35,459 nt of DNA from a virus, in the IMG/VR virus record IMGVR_UViG_3300022198_004726, positions 1-35,459 of that record, one strand, 5' to 3'. Below, one piece after another: positions 8,334 to 18,700 of the stretch; the first letter of the stretch is position 1; every line of letters begins with the position of its first letter. Position numbers and translations under genes: made by a program. The notes under the pieces were generated by a model. That model saw nothing but the letters and a program-made list of their open reading frames with translations. It was not told the origin of the DNA and did not search any database.

Positions 8334-8876
8334 TTATCTCCACCTTGGCCCTTCTGCCCAGTTTACAAGTGATCTTCTTGTTCCTTTTGTTACTGTTGTT
8401 ACTCTATGTGTTAAATAACTTGGAAAAACTAATATGCTTCCTTGTGTACGAAAGCCTTTTGGTTGCTCTATTCTTTGGAATTCAAATTCTCCGCCTTCAT
8501 AATCATTTGGGTTAGAAAGTTGAATTACTATTGAAAGTTTTCTATCAAAAGATTTATCTGATACCCAATTAACATCATAGTGCCAGTCATAAAATGAACC
8601 TTCTGTATACACTCCGTATTGTGTATGTGGTATATACTGCATATCTACTGCAAATGCATTTCTATTTGCTTCATTAAAGTAGTAATGTATTAATTTATGT
8701 ATATCAGGATCATTTATAAAAGCTACTTGTGTATCTCTCATACTTTTATCTGCTTTATAATCAATACTTGAAAAGATGGTTGCATCTTGTTTTGGGTACT
8801 GATCACATTTAAATATTATTTCTTCACATTTTTCTTGGGGAAGTACTCCTTCCCATAATTGCCAACAATTTCTCAT
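8334..8876 (-). CDS. 2-oxoglutarate/Fe(II)-dependent dioxygenase, prolyl-hydroxylase-like
   Basis: A 180-residue single-domain oxygenase of the double-stranded beta-helix fold. The metal facial triad is visible as H99 and D101 (WHYD) and H157 (LTHRV). R167 lies ten residues after H157, where the 2-oxoglutarate carboxylate is bound. The YEGGEFEF turn at about 126-133 and VTKGTRRSLVNWAEG at about 162-176 are typical of PiuC/PKHD and prolyl 4-hydroxylase-type proteins common in marine phages. The expected reaction is hydroxylation of a substrate with decarboxylation of 2-oxoglutarate to succinate. The start codon lies 2 bases after the stop of the gene for a tail protein with about 75 collagen-like Gly-X-Y triplets. 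Prolines of that protein are an attractive but unproven substrate. Confidence 0.9.
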   Translation of the reverse strand: MRNCWQLWEGVLPQEKCEEIIFKCDQYPKQDATIFSSIDYKADKSMRDTQVAFINDPDIHKLIHYYFNEANRNAFAVDMQYIPHTQYGVYTEGSFYDWHYDVNWVSDKSFDRKLSIVIQLSNPNDYEGGEFEFQRIEQPKGFRTQGSILVFPSYLTHRVTTVTKGTRRSLVNWAEGPRWR

Positions 8877-8878
8877 TT

Positions 8879-11800
8879 TTAATCCACTATTATTATTCGT
8901 TTATTTACACCATCCAATATAATATTTCCTGTACTAAAAGCAGTGGAAAGTTCTGTAAAACTTGTTCCACTTCCACTATATCTAAATACTCTGTTTGAAA
9001 GTATATGAAAGAAAATATCTCCAGATCTAGCAATTCCATCACTAGAAACTGATTGGATAGCACTTACTTTTGCACTGTCTGAAGGAACGCTTGTTGCACT
9101 TCCATTCGTATCAAATGCTATTACTGCACCTGCAGCTCCTGCGGGTCCAGTAGGTCCTGTAGCTCCTGTAGCTCCTGTCGGTCCAGTAGCTCCTGTCGGT
9201 CCAGTAGCTCCAGTAGGTCCAGGTACACCTGTTGGTCCTGGGCCACCTGTAGGTCCAGTAGGTCCTGTTGCTCCAGTAGGACCATCCGCTCCAATAGGTC
9301 CTGGGCCACCTGTAGGTCCTGTAGGACCAGTAGCTCCAGTAGGTCCATCGGCTCCTTGAGGCCCTGGATTTCCAGTAGGCCCTGTAGGTCCAGTAGGTCC
9401 AGTAGGTCCAGCGGGTCCTTGAGCACCAGGAGGTCCAGCAGCTCCAGTAGGTCCAATAGGACCAGTAGCTCCTGTAGGACCAGTTTGTCCTAGAGTAAGT
9501 AAAGGTGAGCCCATATCTCCAGAAGTTAATGAACTTCCAGAAGAGCCCGTACCTATAATTGTATGTGTTACTCCAGTTACGCCCCCACTTACTTGTGTTG
9601 CGTTTGCATAAAATCTATTTGTTGTTGAATCATCTATAACATACCAATAACTACTTGTTCCATTATAGAATGTTGGAGTAAGTTTTGTCATATCTGCAAT
9701 AGCTGAAGAGCCGTCTGCAAATACTTGTACCCATACACTTGAACCTGCTGATTCTGGATTTGTTGTTGAATTTGTTATTGATGTTACTGCTGCCCAGACT
9801 TTACTGTTATAACTTACTACATCTGCAAGAGCATAATTACTTCCTGATGCCCAAGCACTTATAGAAGGAGAAGTATCTAGTATTGTTTCTGATGCTGCTG
9901 AATAGAATAAGAATGTACTTAAACCATCAGGTCCTGCAACTCCAGTTGGTCCAACAGCTCCTGTAGGTCCAGAAGGCCCAATAGGCCCAGTAGGTCCATC
10001 AGGTCCTGTAGGGCCAGGATTTCCTGTTGGTCCAGTAGGTCCACCAGGTCCAGGAGCACCATCAGGTCCAGTAGGTCCAGTAGGTCCTGTGGGTCCAACA
10101 GGTCCGCCAGGTCCAGGAGCACCATCAGGTCCTTGAGGACCAGGATCCCCAGGAGGCCCAACAGGTCCGCCAGGCCCAGGAGCTCCAGTAGGTCCTTGTG
10201 GGCCAGTAGGTCCATCGGGTCCAGTAGGTCCAGTAGGTCCATCATTTATAATTCCTATTGGAATTTCTGTTGTAAAAGTTTCTCCACCTTCTGTTAAAGT
10301 TATAACAACTTTTTTAGGAGTTGAATCATATTGAGCACTACTCGCATCTACTGTTGCAGATGTTCCTGTTGCAGTGGTGCTTCCACTTGTAAAAAGTATA
10401 TCTGTTTGTGAACTTCCGTTTGATTCTTTAATTTCAAAACTAGGAGTTCCTGTTAAATTCTGTAAAGTTACTTGTATAGTAACATCTTGGGTTGCGCCAC
10501 TAGGATTCAGAGCATTTGTACTATCAAATTTAAAGTTTATAGAACTTACATTTGTTAACAAAGCTGGAGAAAGTATTTTTGATGTTCCTGTAACTCCACT
10601 TGTTACTCCGCTAGGGTGATAAGGTGAGTGTGTTATTTGTGGTTTGTTATTTCCTTTTTGTGCAGTTCTTCTTGTTCTTACCCAATAATATTTAGTTCCT
10701 GCTTCTGCTGTTGTATAAGTAAAATTATTTTCATTATCTGAAACAAAAATTAAAGTTGCATTTGCACGATTGTTATCGTTTGATGCCCATACTTCAATAT
10801 CGTCACTTTCATCTACAAATCCTGTTGGATTTGTCCAAGTTAATATAACACTTCCTGGTTTATTTGTAGTAGCAGCTAGTCCAGTTGGAGTTCCTGGTAA
10901 CTTTAAGGGAGCTGCTTGAGTTGCTGTTTCTTGTCTTAATTCACTTGCTCTTTGTGCAGTAATTACATAAATACTATTATCATACTCTCTTGCTTTTACT
11001 TGTACATTACAGTTATCATTAAAATTTAAATTTTCAATTCTAAATAGTTTTTGAGAAAACCCAAAAGGTTCATAAGTTACTGCTATAACTTGCCCTGCTT
11101 TTAATAATATTCCTTTTGGTCCTAGAGTAAATGATATTTCTCTACTGTATCGACTTTGTATTAATTCTTTTTCACAACCAATACGCGCATTATAATAGTT
11201 TGTAATACCTGAGTATTCCCATTGTCCTGTTTTTACTACATTTCTATCTGCTTTTAGGTAGTCTGAGTTGAAGAAAGATACACTTCGTGATCCAAAATTA
11301 TTTTGTGGATCTTGAATACTTGCTTTTATTGTATTTTTTGAAGTTCTTTGTGAATTATCTGAAAGAGAAATACTACCAATTATATCACTAGAATCAATAT
11401 ATTCTGGGTTTACGTTCCAGTCATAAGTTACTGAATTAAAAGTATTTGAAGTTGCAGGAGTTGCTACTTGAGTTTCTACATCAAGAACGTATTTACCTCC
11501 TTCATAAGAAAGTAACCCATTAAAATGTGATAAAAACGCATTTACATTTTCAAATAATGATTTATTTGTATCAATTATAAAATTAGTTTGATGTCTTGTT
11601 ACAAAACATTGTTTGTGATGCTCCCATCCAAGATATCTCCAGTATTTAATAAAGTCTGCAGAATATAAAGAATATTCTATGCCCTGTACACCATTTACAG
11701 TAACATTTGAAGGACCACTTCCTGATACTTTATTTAAGATGTAAGTACCTGCTGAAACTGCTTCTAATCCACTTATAGTTCCACTTGTATGACTTGGTTT

Positions 11801-14800
11801 TGTAGCTTTATATCCTCCAGAAGTTACTTTGTAAACATTTCCATCTGTCGTTATTATATGTTCTCCGACTACATAATTAATATAATTTTGATACTCTCTA
11901 GTAAATTGATGAGACATTTTTTCAAATGTAACTTTAGAAATAATAGAGCCATCAATTTGAGCTGTTGTGATAGATTTTACAGTACCAGAAGCTACATGAG
12001 TTCCTGAACTTGTTCCATCACTTGTTAATTTATAGACATCACCTACAGCAATACTGCTTTCATTCGCATTTAAATATAAAGTTTGGTCTGAACGAACATC
12101 ACAAAGTTTTGCAGAAGCTTTAAAAGAAGCTAAATCAATATCATTATTAATATCTAGTTTTTTGCCATAACGATTGCTTGAAAGATAATCAAGTAATTGC
12201 ATAGCAGGATTATTACCTGCTCTCTTATCAGCAAATGTTCCTTCTATTGTAAAAGTAAGTCCTGCATCATGATTTGCCTCTGTAAGAGTTACAAAAGGCA
12301 TTTCAATTTCTATTCTTTTATTTGTTGCATCAAAGCTATCAATTATTCTTGATTCGCCTGTTTGATCAATAGTTATAGTAGCACCCTCTAATTCTGCAGA
12401 AGAAGTAAAGTTTGTTAAAGCTCCGCCAACTCCACCAAAATAGAAGTTTCTATTTTTAAACATTTCAATAGTAAGAACATTGCTTATACTTCCAATTGCT
12501 GTTCCACCATTAAGTGCGGAATCATATTTTGCATCAAGAGTAATTGTATCTCCTGACCAAGTTCCTACAATACTATTATCTGCTAAATAACTTAGTGCAC
12601 TTACTCCATTTACTTTAAATGCATAACTTACTTTTGCAGGTGAATTTGCAATTTCATCAGTGTAACCAGCTTTTAATAAATCTGCAGCTGCTGTACTAAA
12701 AGTTAATTGAATTTGATTTGATCCATTTACTGCAACTGAACTTGGAGTTTGAGTATAAAGAGCAAAATTTGCACTATCTACCGATTTATGATTCCATGTT
12801 CTCATATGCCAATAGTTTGCACCAGATTTAAGTCTTAAATAAGTATAAGCTGGTACCCCATTGCTTTCATCAAGATCAGGAGTTTGATCTAAAATAAATC
12901 TATAATGTGTTGTTCCTCTACTTGTAGATAGTAAATATTTATGTAATATTCTAAATGAAGTATCAGAAGGAGTTCCTTCTACATTTGTTTGTGTCCAGGT
13001 TGATCCATCAGTACTTCTTTCTATAGTAACATCGTCACCTTCGTTAAAATTTGTATGACTATCACTTGAACCTATTATAGAATCTGGTAAATATGAATTA
13101 TCATAATTATAATTTTCAAAAACTTTTCCTTTGATTGTATATTCTATTTCTGGAACTGTTGTTTGATCTTCTGATATTACATAAGCACCTACTACATAAG
13201 CTGTATCAAGTAATCTATGATCAGGCCCCCAATAAGGAATATCTGAATCATAGTAATCTGCTTGTCTTTTAAATCTACTTCCATCACCTGTACCTTCTGC
13301 CTGAGTTACTAGCATACTTGAAGCTTTTTGAGTAGATCTTCCTGCAAAGAAAGTTAAAGATAAACTATGAGGGCTTTGAATTTCTGCCCATTGTTGATGT
13401 TGTAATCCTAAAGCATCTGATGCGGTTAGATTTGGAGCAGAACTACTTACAATAGTTTGATAGTGTGCATCTGTTTGTCTTGTTAAATTTTTTAATATAT
13501 TTGCTCTTGATTCAGGATCATCGCCAGCAGAAATTTGTTTTGCTTGATAAAATTGATCAGAAGTTGTTGCTTTTGCTTCACTTACAGCATAAGAAGCAGT
13601 ATCGTCGCCACCTACAGTATCCCCTTGGTCCGCTCTGCCATAGCACTGCAATTGACTATTATCTTTATCAGTACCAGTAGACGCATTTCTTACGTCAAAG
13701 TCAGATTTATCAGTACAAATAATTGGAACACCGTCTACATAAAAATTATAGATACCATGCACCTCTCCTTCTGAAAGGGCATGAACAACATAGACTATAT
13801 TAGAAGCAGTTGATTTTGTATCTGCAAAAATAGGTATACCTGCTATTCTTTGAACCCCATACACTACTGGAAGAAACTTTCCTTGTAATCCTATAGTAAG
13901 ATCAACTTCATTAATATCTTCTATGGTTTTACGAACTTCTACAAGTTTTGTTTGTCCTGTTATTCCTGCTACACCCCCACGTTTTTTTGTTTTATAAGTT
14001 ATCTCTTCACGAAAAGTTGAATAGTTTGCAATTTGATTGAGAGTTGTTTCTGCATGTAAAAATCCAAGATCATAAGCATATTCAGGTCTTACTGCTGCCT
14101 CTGGGTTGGGTCTTCCTTTTGAATCTAATGCTCTATGAACTTCATCAGTTGTCATTCTTCCTGTTACAGCTGCCCAGTCTGCCCAATGACTTGACAATGA
14201 CCACTTTACTCTACTTCCAGTAGGACTTTCTTCTATTGAACAAGAAGATACTATACCTTTAAATAAAAGTATGCTTGTATTCCCCAGCAAATCTCCTGTT
14301 TCTGGATCAATAAATATTTTATGTATAAATACTTCTCTATTTAAAAAGGAAGGATTTGCTAAACTTACTCCACTTCTATCAAGTAAAACCGCTTTAAGTT
14401 CTTCTGATTCTAAAGTGATTGTTACCCCCACACTTGTATCTGTAGGAAATGAAGTATCGTCATCTGAATCATTACCTGTTGTGGCAAGCGCCATTGTTAG
14501 ATTATTATTGGAAAATCCAGTTATAATATATGTTACATTTGAGGCGCCTGTAGAAAAGGTGCCTGAGTTTTTTGTTATTTTTACTTTATCGCCTTCACGA
14601 AATCCGAAGTCAACTAAATCTGTTCGATCTTTATCGTTGTGAAAAGTTGAATCTACAGTAAAAGATGAAGATCCAAAGTCTCCAGTTATAGATACAGAAG
14701 TTCCTAAATGTTCTCCTGCAAGAGTTAATCCTACACTTATTGCACGAGGAGAAGTTGTTTCTGAATATTGTCCAACAGAAAGAACACGATTCGCTCTATA

Positions 14801-15028
14801 AATTTGAGATCCATTTGCATTTCCATCTTGATCTACGCTTCCATCATTAAAACTAATGTCACGACTTGCATCTGTAAAATATGCATAACGATTTGCATTT
14901 GTACGAAAGTTTGGTGAGTTAGGATCAATATCAAAAGGTCTTTCAAATTTTATTAGATGCGCGTACTCAAAGTCACCATTACTAACTAATAGTTCTTCAA
15001 TGCTAGTGTCAATGCTGCGTTTTGCCAT
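8879..15028 (-). CDS. Tail hub/tip (host specificity) protein with collagen-like arms
   Basis: A 2049-residue protein, largest of the window. Residues 1-330 resemble a distal minor tail protein ([10 protein letters not shown], later [12 protein letters not shown]). From about 380 ([12 protein letters not shown]) to about 1370 there is a gpJ/hub-like part ending in [21 protein letters not shown] fibronectin type III-like domain follows at about 1375-1465 (PTGLAATT...VILTWTNP). Then come two collagen-like Gly-X-Y arms at 1597-1701 and 1847-1966, separated by a region with [17 protein letters not shown] that resembles a chitin-binding (CBM5/12-like) motif. The C-terminal head covers about 1967-2049. 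It starts by TAATG overlap with the distal tail gene. By position it is the central hub and host-recognition protein; that it fuses gpL-like and gpJ-like parts is my inference. Confidence 0.85.
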   Translation of the reverse strand: MAKRSIDTSIEELLVSNGDFEYAHLIKFERPFDIDPNSPNFRTNANRYAYFTDASRDISFNDGSVDQDGNANGSQIYRANRVLSVGQYSETTSPRAISVGLTLAGEHLGTSVSITGDFGSSSFTVDSTFHNDKDRTDLVDFGFREGDKVKITKNSGTFSTGASNVTYIITGFSNNNLTMALATTGNDSDDDTSFPTDTSVGVTITLESEELKAVLLDRSGVSLANPSFLNREVFIHKIFIDPETGDLLGNTSILLFKGIVSSCSIEESPTGSRVKWSLSSHWADWAAVTGRMTTDEVHRALDSKGRPNPEAAVRPEYAYDLGFLHAETTLNQIANYSTFREEITYKTKKRGGVAGITGQTKLVEVRKTIEDINEVDLTIGLQGKFLPVVYGVQRIAGIPIFADTKSTASNIVYVVHALSEGEVHGIYNFYVDGVPIICTDKSDFDVRNASTGTDKDNSQLQCYGRADQGDTVGGDDTASYAVSEAKATTSDQFYQAKQISAGDDPESRANILKNLTRQTDAHYQTIVSSSAPNLTASDALGLQHQQWAEIQSPHSLSLTFFAGRSTQKASSMLVTQAEGTGDGSRFKRQADYYDSDIPYWGPDHRLLDTAYVVGAYVISEDQTTVPEIEYTIKGKVFENYNYDNSYLPDSIIGSSDSHTNFNEGDDVTIERSTDGSTWTQTNVEGTPSDTSFRILHKYLLSTSRGTTHYRFILDQTPDLDESNGVPAYTYLRLKSGANYWHMRTWNHKSVDSANFALYTQTPSSVAVNGSNQIQLTFSTAAADLLKAGYTDEIANSPAKVSYAFKVNGVSALSYLADNSIVGTWSGDTITLDAKYDSALNGGTAIGSISNVLTIEMFKNRNFYFGGVGGALTNFTSSAELEGATITIDQTGESRIIDSFDATNKRIEIEMPFVTLTEANHDAGLTFTIEGTFADKRAGNNPAMQLLDYLSSNRYGKKLDINNDIDLASFKASAKLCDVRSDQTLYLNANESSIAVGDVYKLTSDGTSSGTHVASGTVKSITTAQIDGSIISKVTFEKMSHQFTREYQNYINYVVGEHIITTDGNVYKVTSGGYKATKPSHTSGTISGLEAVSAGTYILNKVSGSGPSNVTVNGVQGIEYSLYSADFIKYWRYLGWEHHKQCFVTRHQTNFIIDTNKSLFENVNAFLSHFNGLLSYEGGKYVLDVETQVATPATSNTFNSVTYDWNVNPEYIDSSDIIGSISLSDNSQRTSKNTIKASIQDPQNNFGSRSVSFFNSDYLKADRNVVKTGQWEYSGITNYYNARIGCEKELIQSRYSREISFTLGPKGILLKAGQVIAVTYEPFGFSQKLFRIENLNFNDNCNVQVKAREYDNSIYVITAQRASELRQETATQAAPLKLPGTPTGLAATTNKPGSVILTWTNPTGFVDESDDIEVWASNDNNRANATLIFVSDNENNFTYTTAEAGTKYYWVRTRRTAQKGNNKPQITHSPYHPSGVTSGVTGTSKILSPALLTNVSSINFKFDSTNALNPSGATQDVTIQVTLQNLTGTPSFEIKESNGSSQTDILFTSGSTTATGTSATVDASSAQYDSTPKKVVITLTEGGETFTTEIPIGIINDGPTGPTGPDGPTGPQGPTGAPGPGGPVGPPGDPGPQGPDGAPGPGGPVGPTGPTGPTGPDGAPGPGGPTGPTGNPGPTGPDGPTGPIGPSGPTGAVGPTGVAGPDGLSTFLFYSAASETILDTSPSISAWASGSNYALADVVSYNSKVWAAVTSITNSTTNPESAGSSVWVQVFADGSSAIADMTKLTPTFYNGTSSYWYVIDDSTTNRFYANATQVSGGVTGVTHTIIGTGSSGSSLTSGDMGSPLLTLGQTGPTGATGPIGPTGAAGPPGAQGPAGPTGPTGPTGPTGNPGPQGADGPTGATGPTGPTGGPGPIGADGPTGATGPTGPTGGPGPTGVPGPTGATGPTGATGPTGATGATGPTGPAGAAGAVIAFDTNGSATSVPSDSAKVSAIQSVSSDGIARSGDIFFHILSNRVFRYSGSGTSFTELSTAFSTGNIILDGVNKRIIIVD
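9131..9490 (-). repeat. Collagen-like Gly-X-Y repeat, second arm (40 triplets)
   Basis: Forty uninterrupted Gly-X-Y triplets in frame, mainly GPT and GAT with a few GAD, GPQ and GNP. The 9-bp unit makes the opposite frames artificially open and leucine-rich. Collagen-like segments in phage fibres form trimeric triple helices. Confidence 0.95.
9926..10240 (-). repeat. Collagen-like Gly-X-Y repeat, first arm (35 triplets)
   Basis: Thirty-five in-frame Gly-X-Y triplets, rich in GPT, GPD and GPG and containing an internally repeated [11 protein letters not shown] block. It is separated from the second arm by about 145 residues of globular sequence. Proline occupies many X positions and some Y positions (GAP, GPP, GDP, GNP). 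Confidence 0.95.
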
Positions 15029-15741
15029 TAGGGTTGAGCCTCCTCAAGTTGTAGGCTGAATTGGTATAGATTATTTGTTCCAAGAGAATACTCTTGAACA
15101 TCACTACGTTGAATTACTCTAAAAGTAGGGTTTGTATAAATAATTGTTGATCCACTTGTAACATCTTTTTCTATAGGAGGAACAACATACAATCTTCTCT
15201 CATCTGTAGAATCTAGAGCAGAATCTGTTGAAAGTTTATTTGTTGAATCTGCAACTCTTACTATTTGATAAATTTTCTTATGATTGGAATTTGAGGAATC
15301 TGAGAAATTAAACATGTCACCTGGACGCAATCCTCCAGTGACACTGTCCATTCCATTTATTAAAAAATTTGTATCCCCTGATGTAATACTGCCCGAAACT
15401 GAAATTGTTCCACTCGTTGATGTTCTTGGTGACGAATACTGTGGTAAGACAACAAAAAATGGTTTTAATCGCCCTCTTTTTTCCATTAAAAAATTATAAA
15501 CGGGTTCAAATTCATTTCGAGTCATAGGATTATAAGTAATATCTATGACCCAGTGTTGAGCAACGATGCTTCTTGTAATTACACGACCAGAGTTTGTTCT
15601 TGATATAGAAACAGGTTGTTCAGAAGAAAATTTAACTGAAGCAAATCCTGGTCCAGCAACCCCGCTTGCAGAATTTTCTCCTGCTTCTGTTATTTTATAA
15701 TTGGGATCAGGTAATCTATCCGCAAAACTACTAAATGCCAT
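15028..15741 (-). CDS. Distal tail (minor tail) protein
   Basis: A 237-residue protein placed between the tape measure and the hub, where siphoviruses code their distal tail or gpM/Dit-like protein. The N-terminal half has [20 protein letters not shown] and a [11 protein letters not shown] segment. An internal domain (about 110-200) holds [11 protein letters not shown], a small beta-barrel-like insertion, and the protein returns to [20 protein letters not shown] at the end. Both ends overlap neighbours by TAATG. The role, joining the tail tube end to the hub, is inferred from gene order and beta composition. Confidence 0.75.
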   Translation of the reverse strand: MAFSSFADRLPDPNYKITEAGENSASGVAGPGFASVKFSSEQPVSISRTNSGRVITRSIVAQHWVIDITYNPMTRNEFEPVYNFLMEKRGRLKPFFVVLPQYSSPRTSTSGTISVSGSITSGDTNFLINGMDSVTGGLRPGDMFNFSDSSNSNHKKIYQIVRVADSTNKLSTDSALDSTDERRLYVVPPIEKDVTSGSTIIYTNPTFRVIQRSDVQEYSLGTNNLYQFSLQLEEAQP

Positions 15742-18700
15742 TATCCATTGCCCCCATAAACTGCTGGATCAACTGATTCTAGGAATCCTTCACCATTTGC
15801 ATTTGCTGCTTCTCTTATCATTCCTATGATATTTCCTCTTTGTGTGTATAACATGTTTTGTACACTTTGTCCATCTACTGCATTAATTGTAAAGTTGACA
15901 TTTGTTTCTCCTTTACCAAGTGCGTAGTTTGGTGTAATTGAAGTACCTCCAGGGAATGTTGCTACTTCAGGTCCGTTTTCTCCGACTACTACTGAGTTAG
16001 TACCCATATTATAGCCTCGTCGACCCATTGCAGCTCCTGGGAAACTTGCTCCAGCTCCTCCAAGATTTTGTCCTGTTGTTCTTCCTCCTCTCAGATAGTT
16101 AAGCTCTCCAGAGGTTGCTCCTTGTGAAACATCAACAGCATTTGATCTTCCGCCAATACTCAAAGCTGTATTTACTGCTTGAGGTTCATCTCCCCCACCG
16201 CCTTGAAATTGTTGTCTTTTGATAATTGCAATTTGTGCAAGACCCATAGCTAGTTGTAATCCAGCAAGTATCGGTCCAATTATTGGCCCAAGTTCTAAGG
16301 CTCTTGTAACACCTAACGCTGTACTAATAATCGCAGAAGCAATATCCATTTTCTTCTTCTGTTCAAAAGCTTTTCTCTGGATCATTTCTTTTTTCTTTTC
16401 CATTGCTCTAATTTTTGCAACAGATTCAGCAGATTTACCATCTCTTTTCTTTTCTGCTTCTATTTGTTGATCTATATTTGCGACTTGTGCTTTTGCTGCA
16501 GCTTGTTGAATTGCTCCAATTGCTAGGATTGCATTTCCTACAGCTGCCATTCCCTCTGCACTTGCAAGACCTTTATCTTTAATTACATCAAAAGAAGATG
16601 CAAGAGTAAATAATCCTTGCTGTGCTACAGAAATTAATTCTCCTTCTGGGCCTAATGCTTCTAATTGTTCTCTCATTGGTGCAAGAGCATCAGTCATTAA
16701 TTCTAATCTGCCTTGTACAGTTTTTCCTGCATTTGTTTCACTTTCTATTTTGGCAGTATCAAATGCATCTCCTACATCTGCAAAAATTCCTCCTTGCAGT
16801 CCTTCAAATCGACTTGCTCCTACAGTTGTTTGATCGCTTTCTGCTTGTTTTATTTTTTCCTTTGTAATATTTTGCTGAATTCCTAATTGTTCTTTAAGAC
16901 CTGATATTAAAGTAGTTTGAGCATCCCCAACAATTCCTTCAGCAGTTAGTCTTATTTCTGCAATTTTTATTTCAAATTCTCCTCGAGATTGCATAAGAGC
17001 AAGTTCATCTTTTAAGAACTTAACTTTATCTGCTGCTGCTTTAATCTCTGCTTCTAATTTTTGAGCATCAGATAGTTTTCCACCTCTTCCTGCTTTAATA
17101 TTACTTAAAATTGCTTCATTTTTTACAGTAGTTGCTAGAGTACTATTTATTTCTCTAGTTAATCCAAGTTGTTCTTTAAGCAAATCATTTTTTGCAAGAC
17201 CCATCATTGCTAGTCTTTCTTCTGCACCTATTTCAGCAACTTGTTCTTTTCTTAATTCATTTCTTTGCTCAAGTAGTTTTGCATACTGTCCTTGCTTTTC
17301 TGCATCTAAGTTTGCTATTTGTTCTTCTGTAAATCTTGCGCCTTCAGCTAACCCAAGTCTTTGTTCTTGGAATTTAATTTCATTTGAAAGTCTATCTTGA
17401 TTAATCTGTGATTGTCTATTTGCTAGGTCTATGCTAAGTCCAACAGAAGCTTCATTTGCTTTATTATATTTGTTTACAGAAGCTTCCTGTGCTTTTAATA
17501 TATCAAGTCTTGCTTTATCATATAGCTGTGCTTCTACTATTGCATTTACAAGTTTTTCAGCATCTGCTAAAGATTTTTTATATGCTTCTCCTAATTTATA
17601 TTCTTCTCTAACTTGTGCTTTAAGTTCCTCTGTAAGTTCTACTCCATAAGATTGTAATATTTCAAACTCTCCCTCTACCTCTTTTAGAATTTGTTTTACT
17701 CCCTCCCCATTTTCTACAAAATCTTTAAATGCTCCTGATAACCCTGCACCTTCTTTCCCTTCTAGTATATCTATTATTGCAGAGCTTGATAAAGTACCTT
17801 CAACCTCTTTTATATTTCCATTTATTTCTTTAAGAATACTTTGAAAAGTAGAAAATCCTGTCTTTTTTGTAAAAGTATTAAAAAATTCTGCTATTTTTTC
17901 ATTACTGTTTTGAAAAGCTTCTCCTAATCCTGAAGTTGCAGTTTTATTTGCTACAGATTGTTTTGTGCCTTCTTTTAAAGCTGCTCCTAATAATTCTTGG
18001 TACTCTACACTTGTAATTACTCCATCGTCTAAAATTCCGATTTCTTTTACCAATTCTGCAAGTGAACCATTTAAACCTACAATATTTCCATCTGCATCTC
18101 TTGTTGCGTTGGCTATAGATTCAGCAAACTGATTTATATTATCGGTACCTAAAAACTCTGATAACTCTCTAGAAGCTTCTCCAGTTCCTCTTAATACAGT
18201 TTGAAAACTTTCAAATTCTGCACTTGTAGAGGCTACTGACCCAAATATATTTAATGTTGCTGTATTTGCTGCTTTTTTCCTAGATTCTGCTAGTGCATCG
18301 AGTTCTCCAGTGAGTCTTTGAATTTCTGCTGCATTTGTATTTTCATCAATTAATGCTATGGGTTCTATTCCTGAGTCCCTATTTAAAAAATTTATAGTTT
18401 TAATTATTAAATTAATAAAAGGAGCAAGATCTTGTTGCATTTTTAATACTGCAATTTTAAAATTAATTGATAATCGTGTAAATGCGCCCTCAAAAGGAGC
18501 AAACATTCTAGCCATTTTCATGCCAATAAATTCTATCTCTCTTCCTACTGTATTAAGTAGTTTTCCAAATATACCTACTTCTTCATTTGCTTTTTGTTGT
18601 TGATCTGTTTGTTCTTGTGTTGCTTTTATTAATTCTTCAACAGCATTTCCTGAAGCCACAACTTGTTCTTTTGCACTTCTAGTTGCTTCTGCTGCAGCTG

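Noticed and set aside
9121-10245. Leucine/aspartate-rich open frames (9121-9456 and 9919-10245, minus strand)
   Set aside because: They are shifted readings of the Gly-X-Y codons in the collagen arms; a 9-bp unit keeps other frames open.
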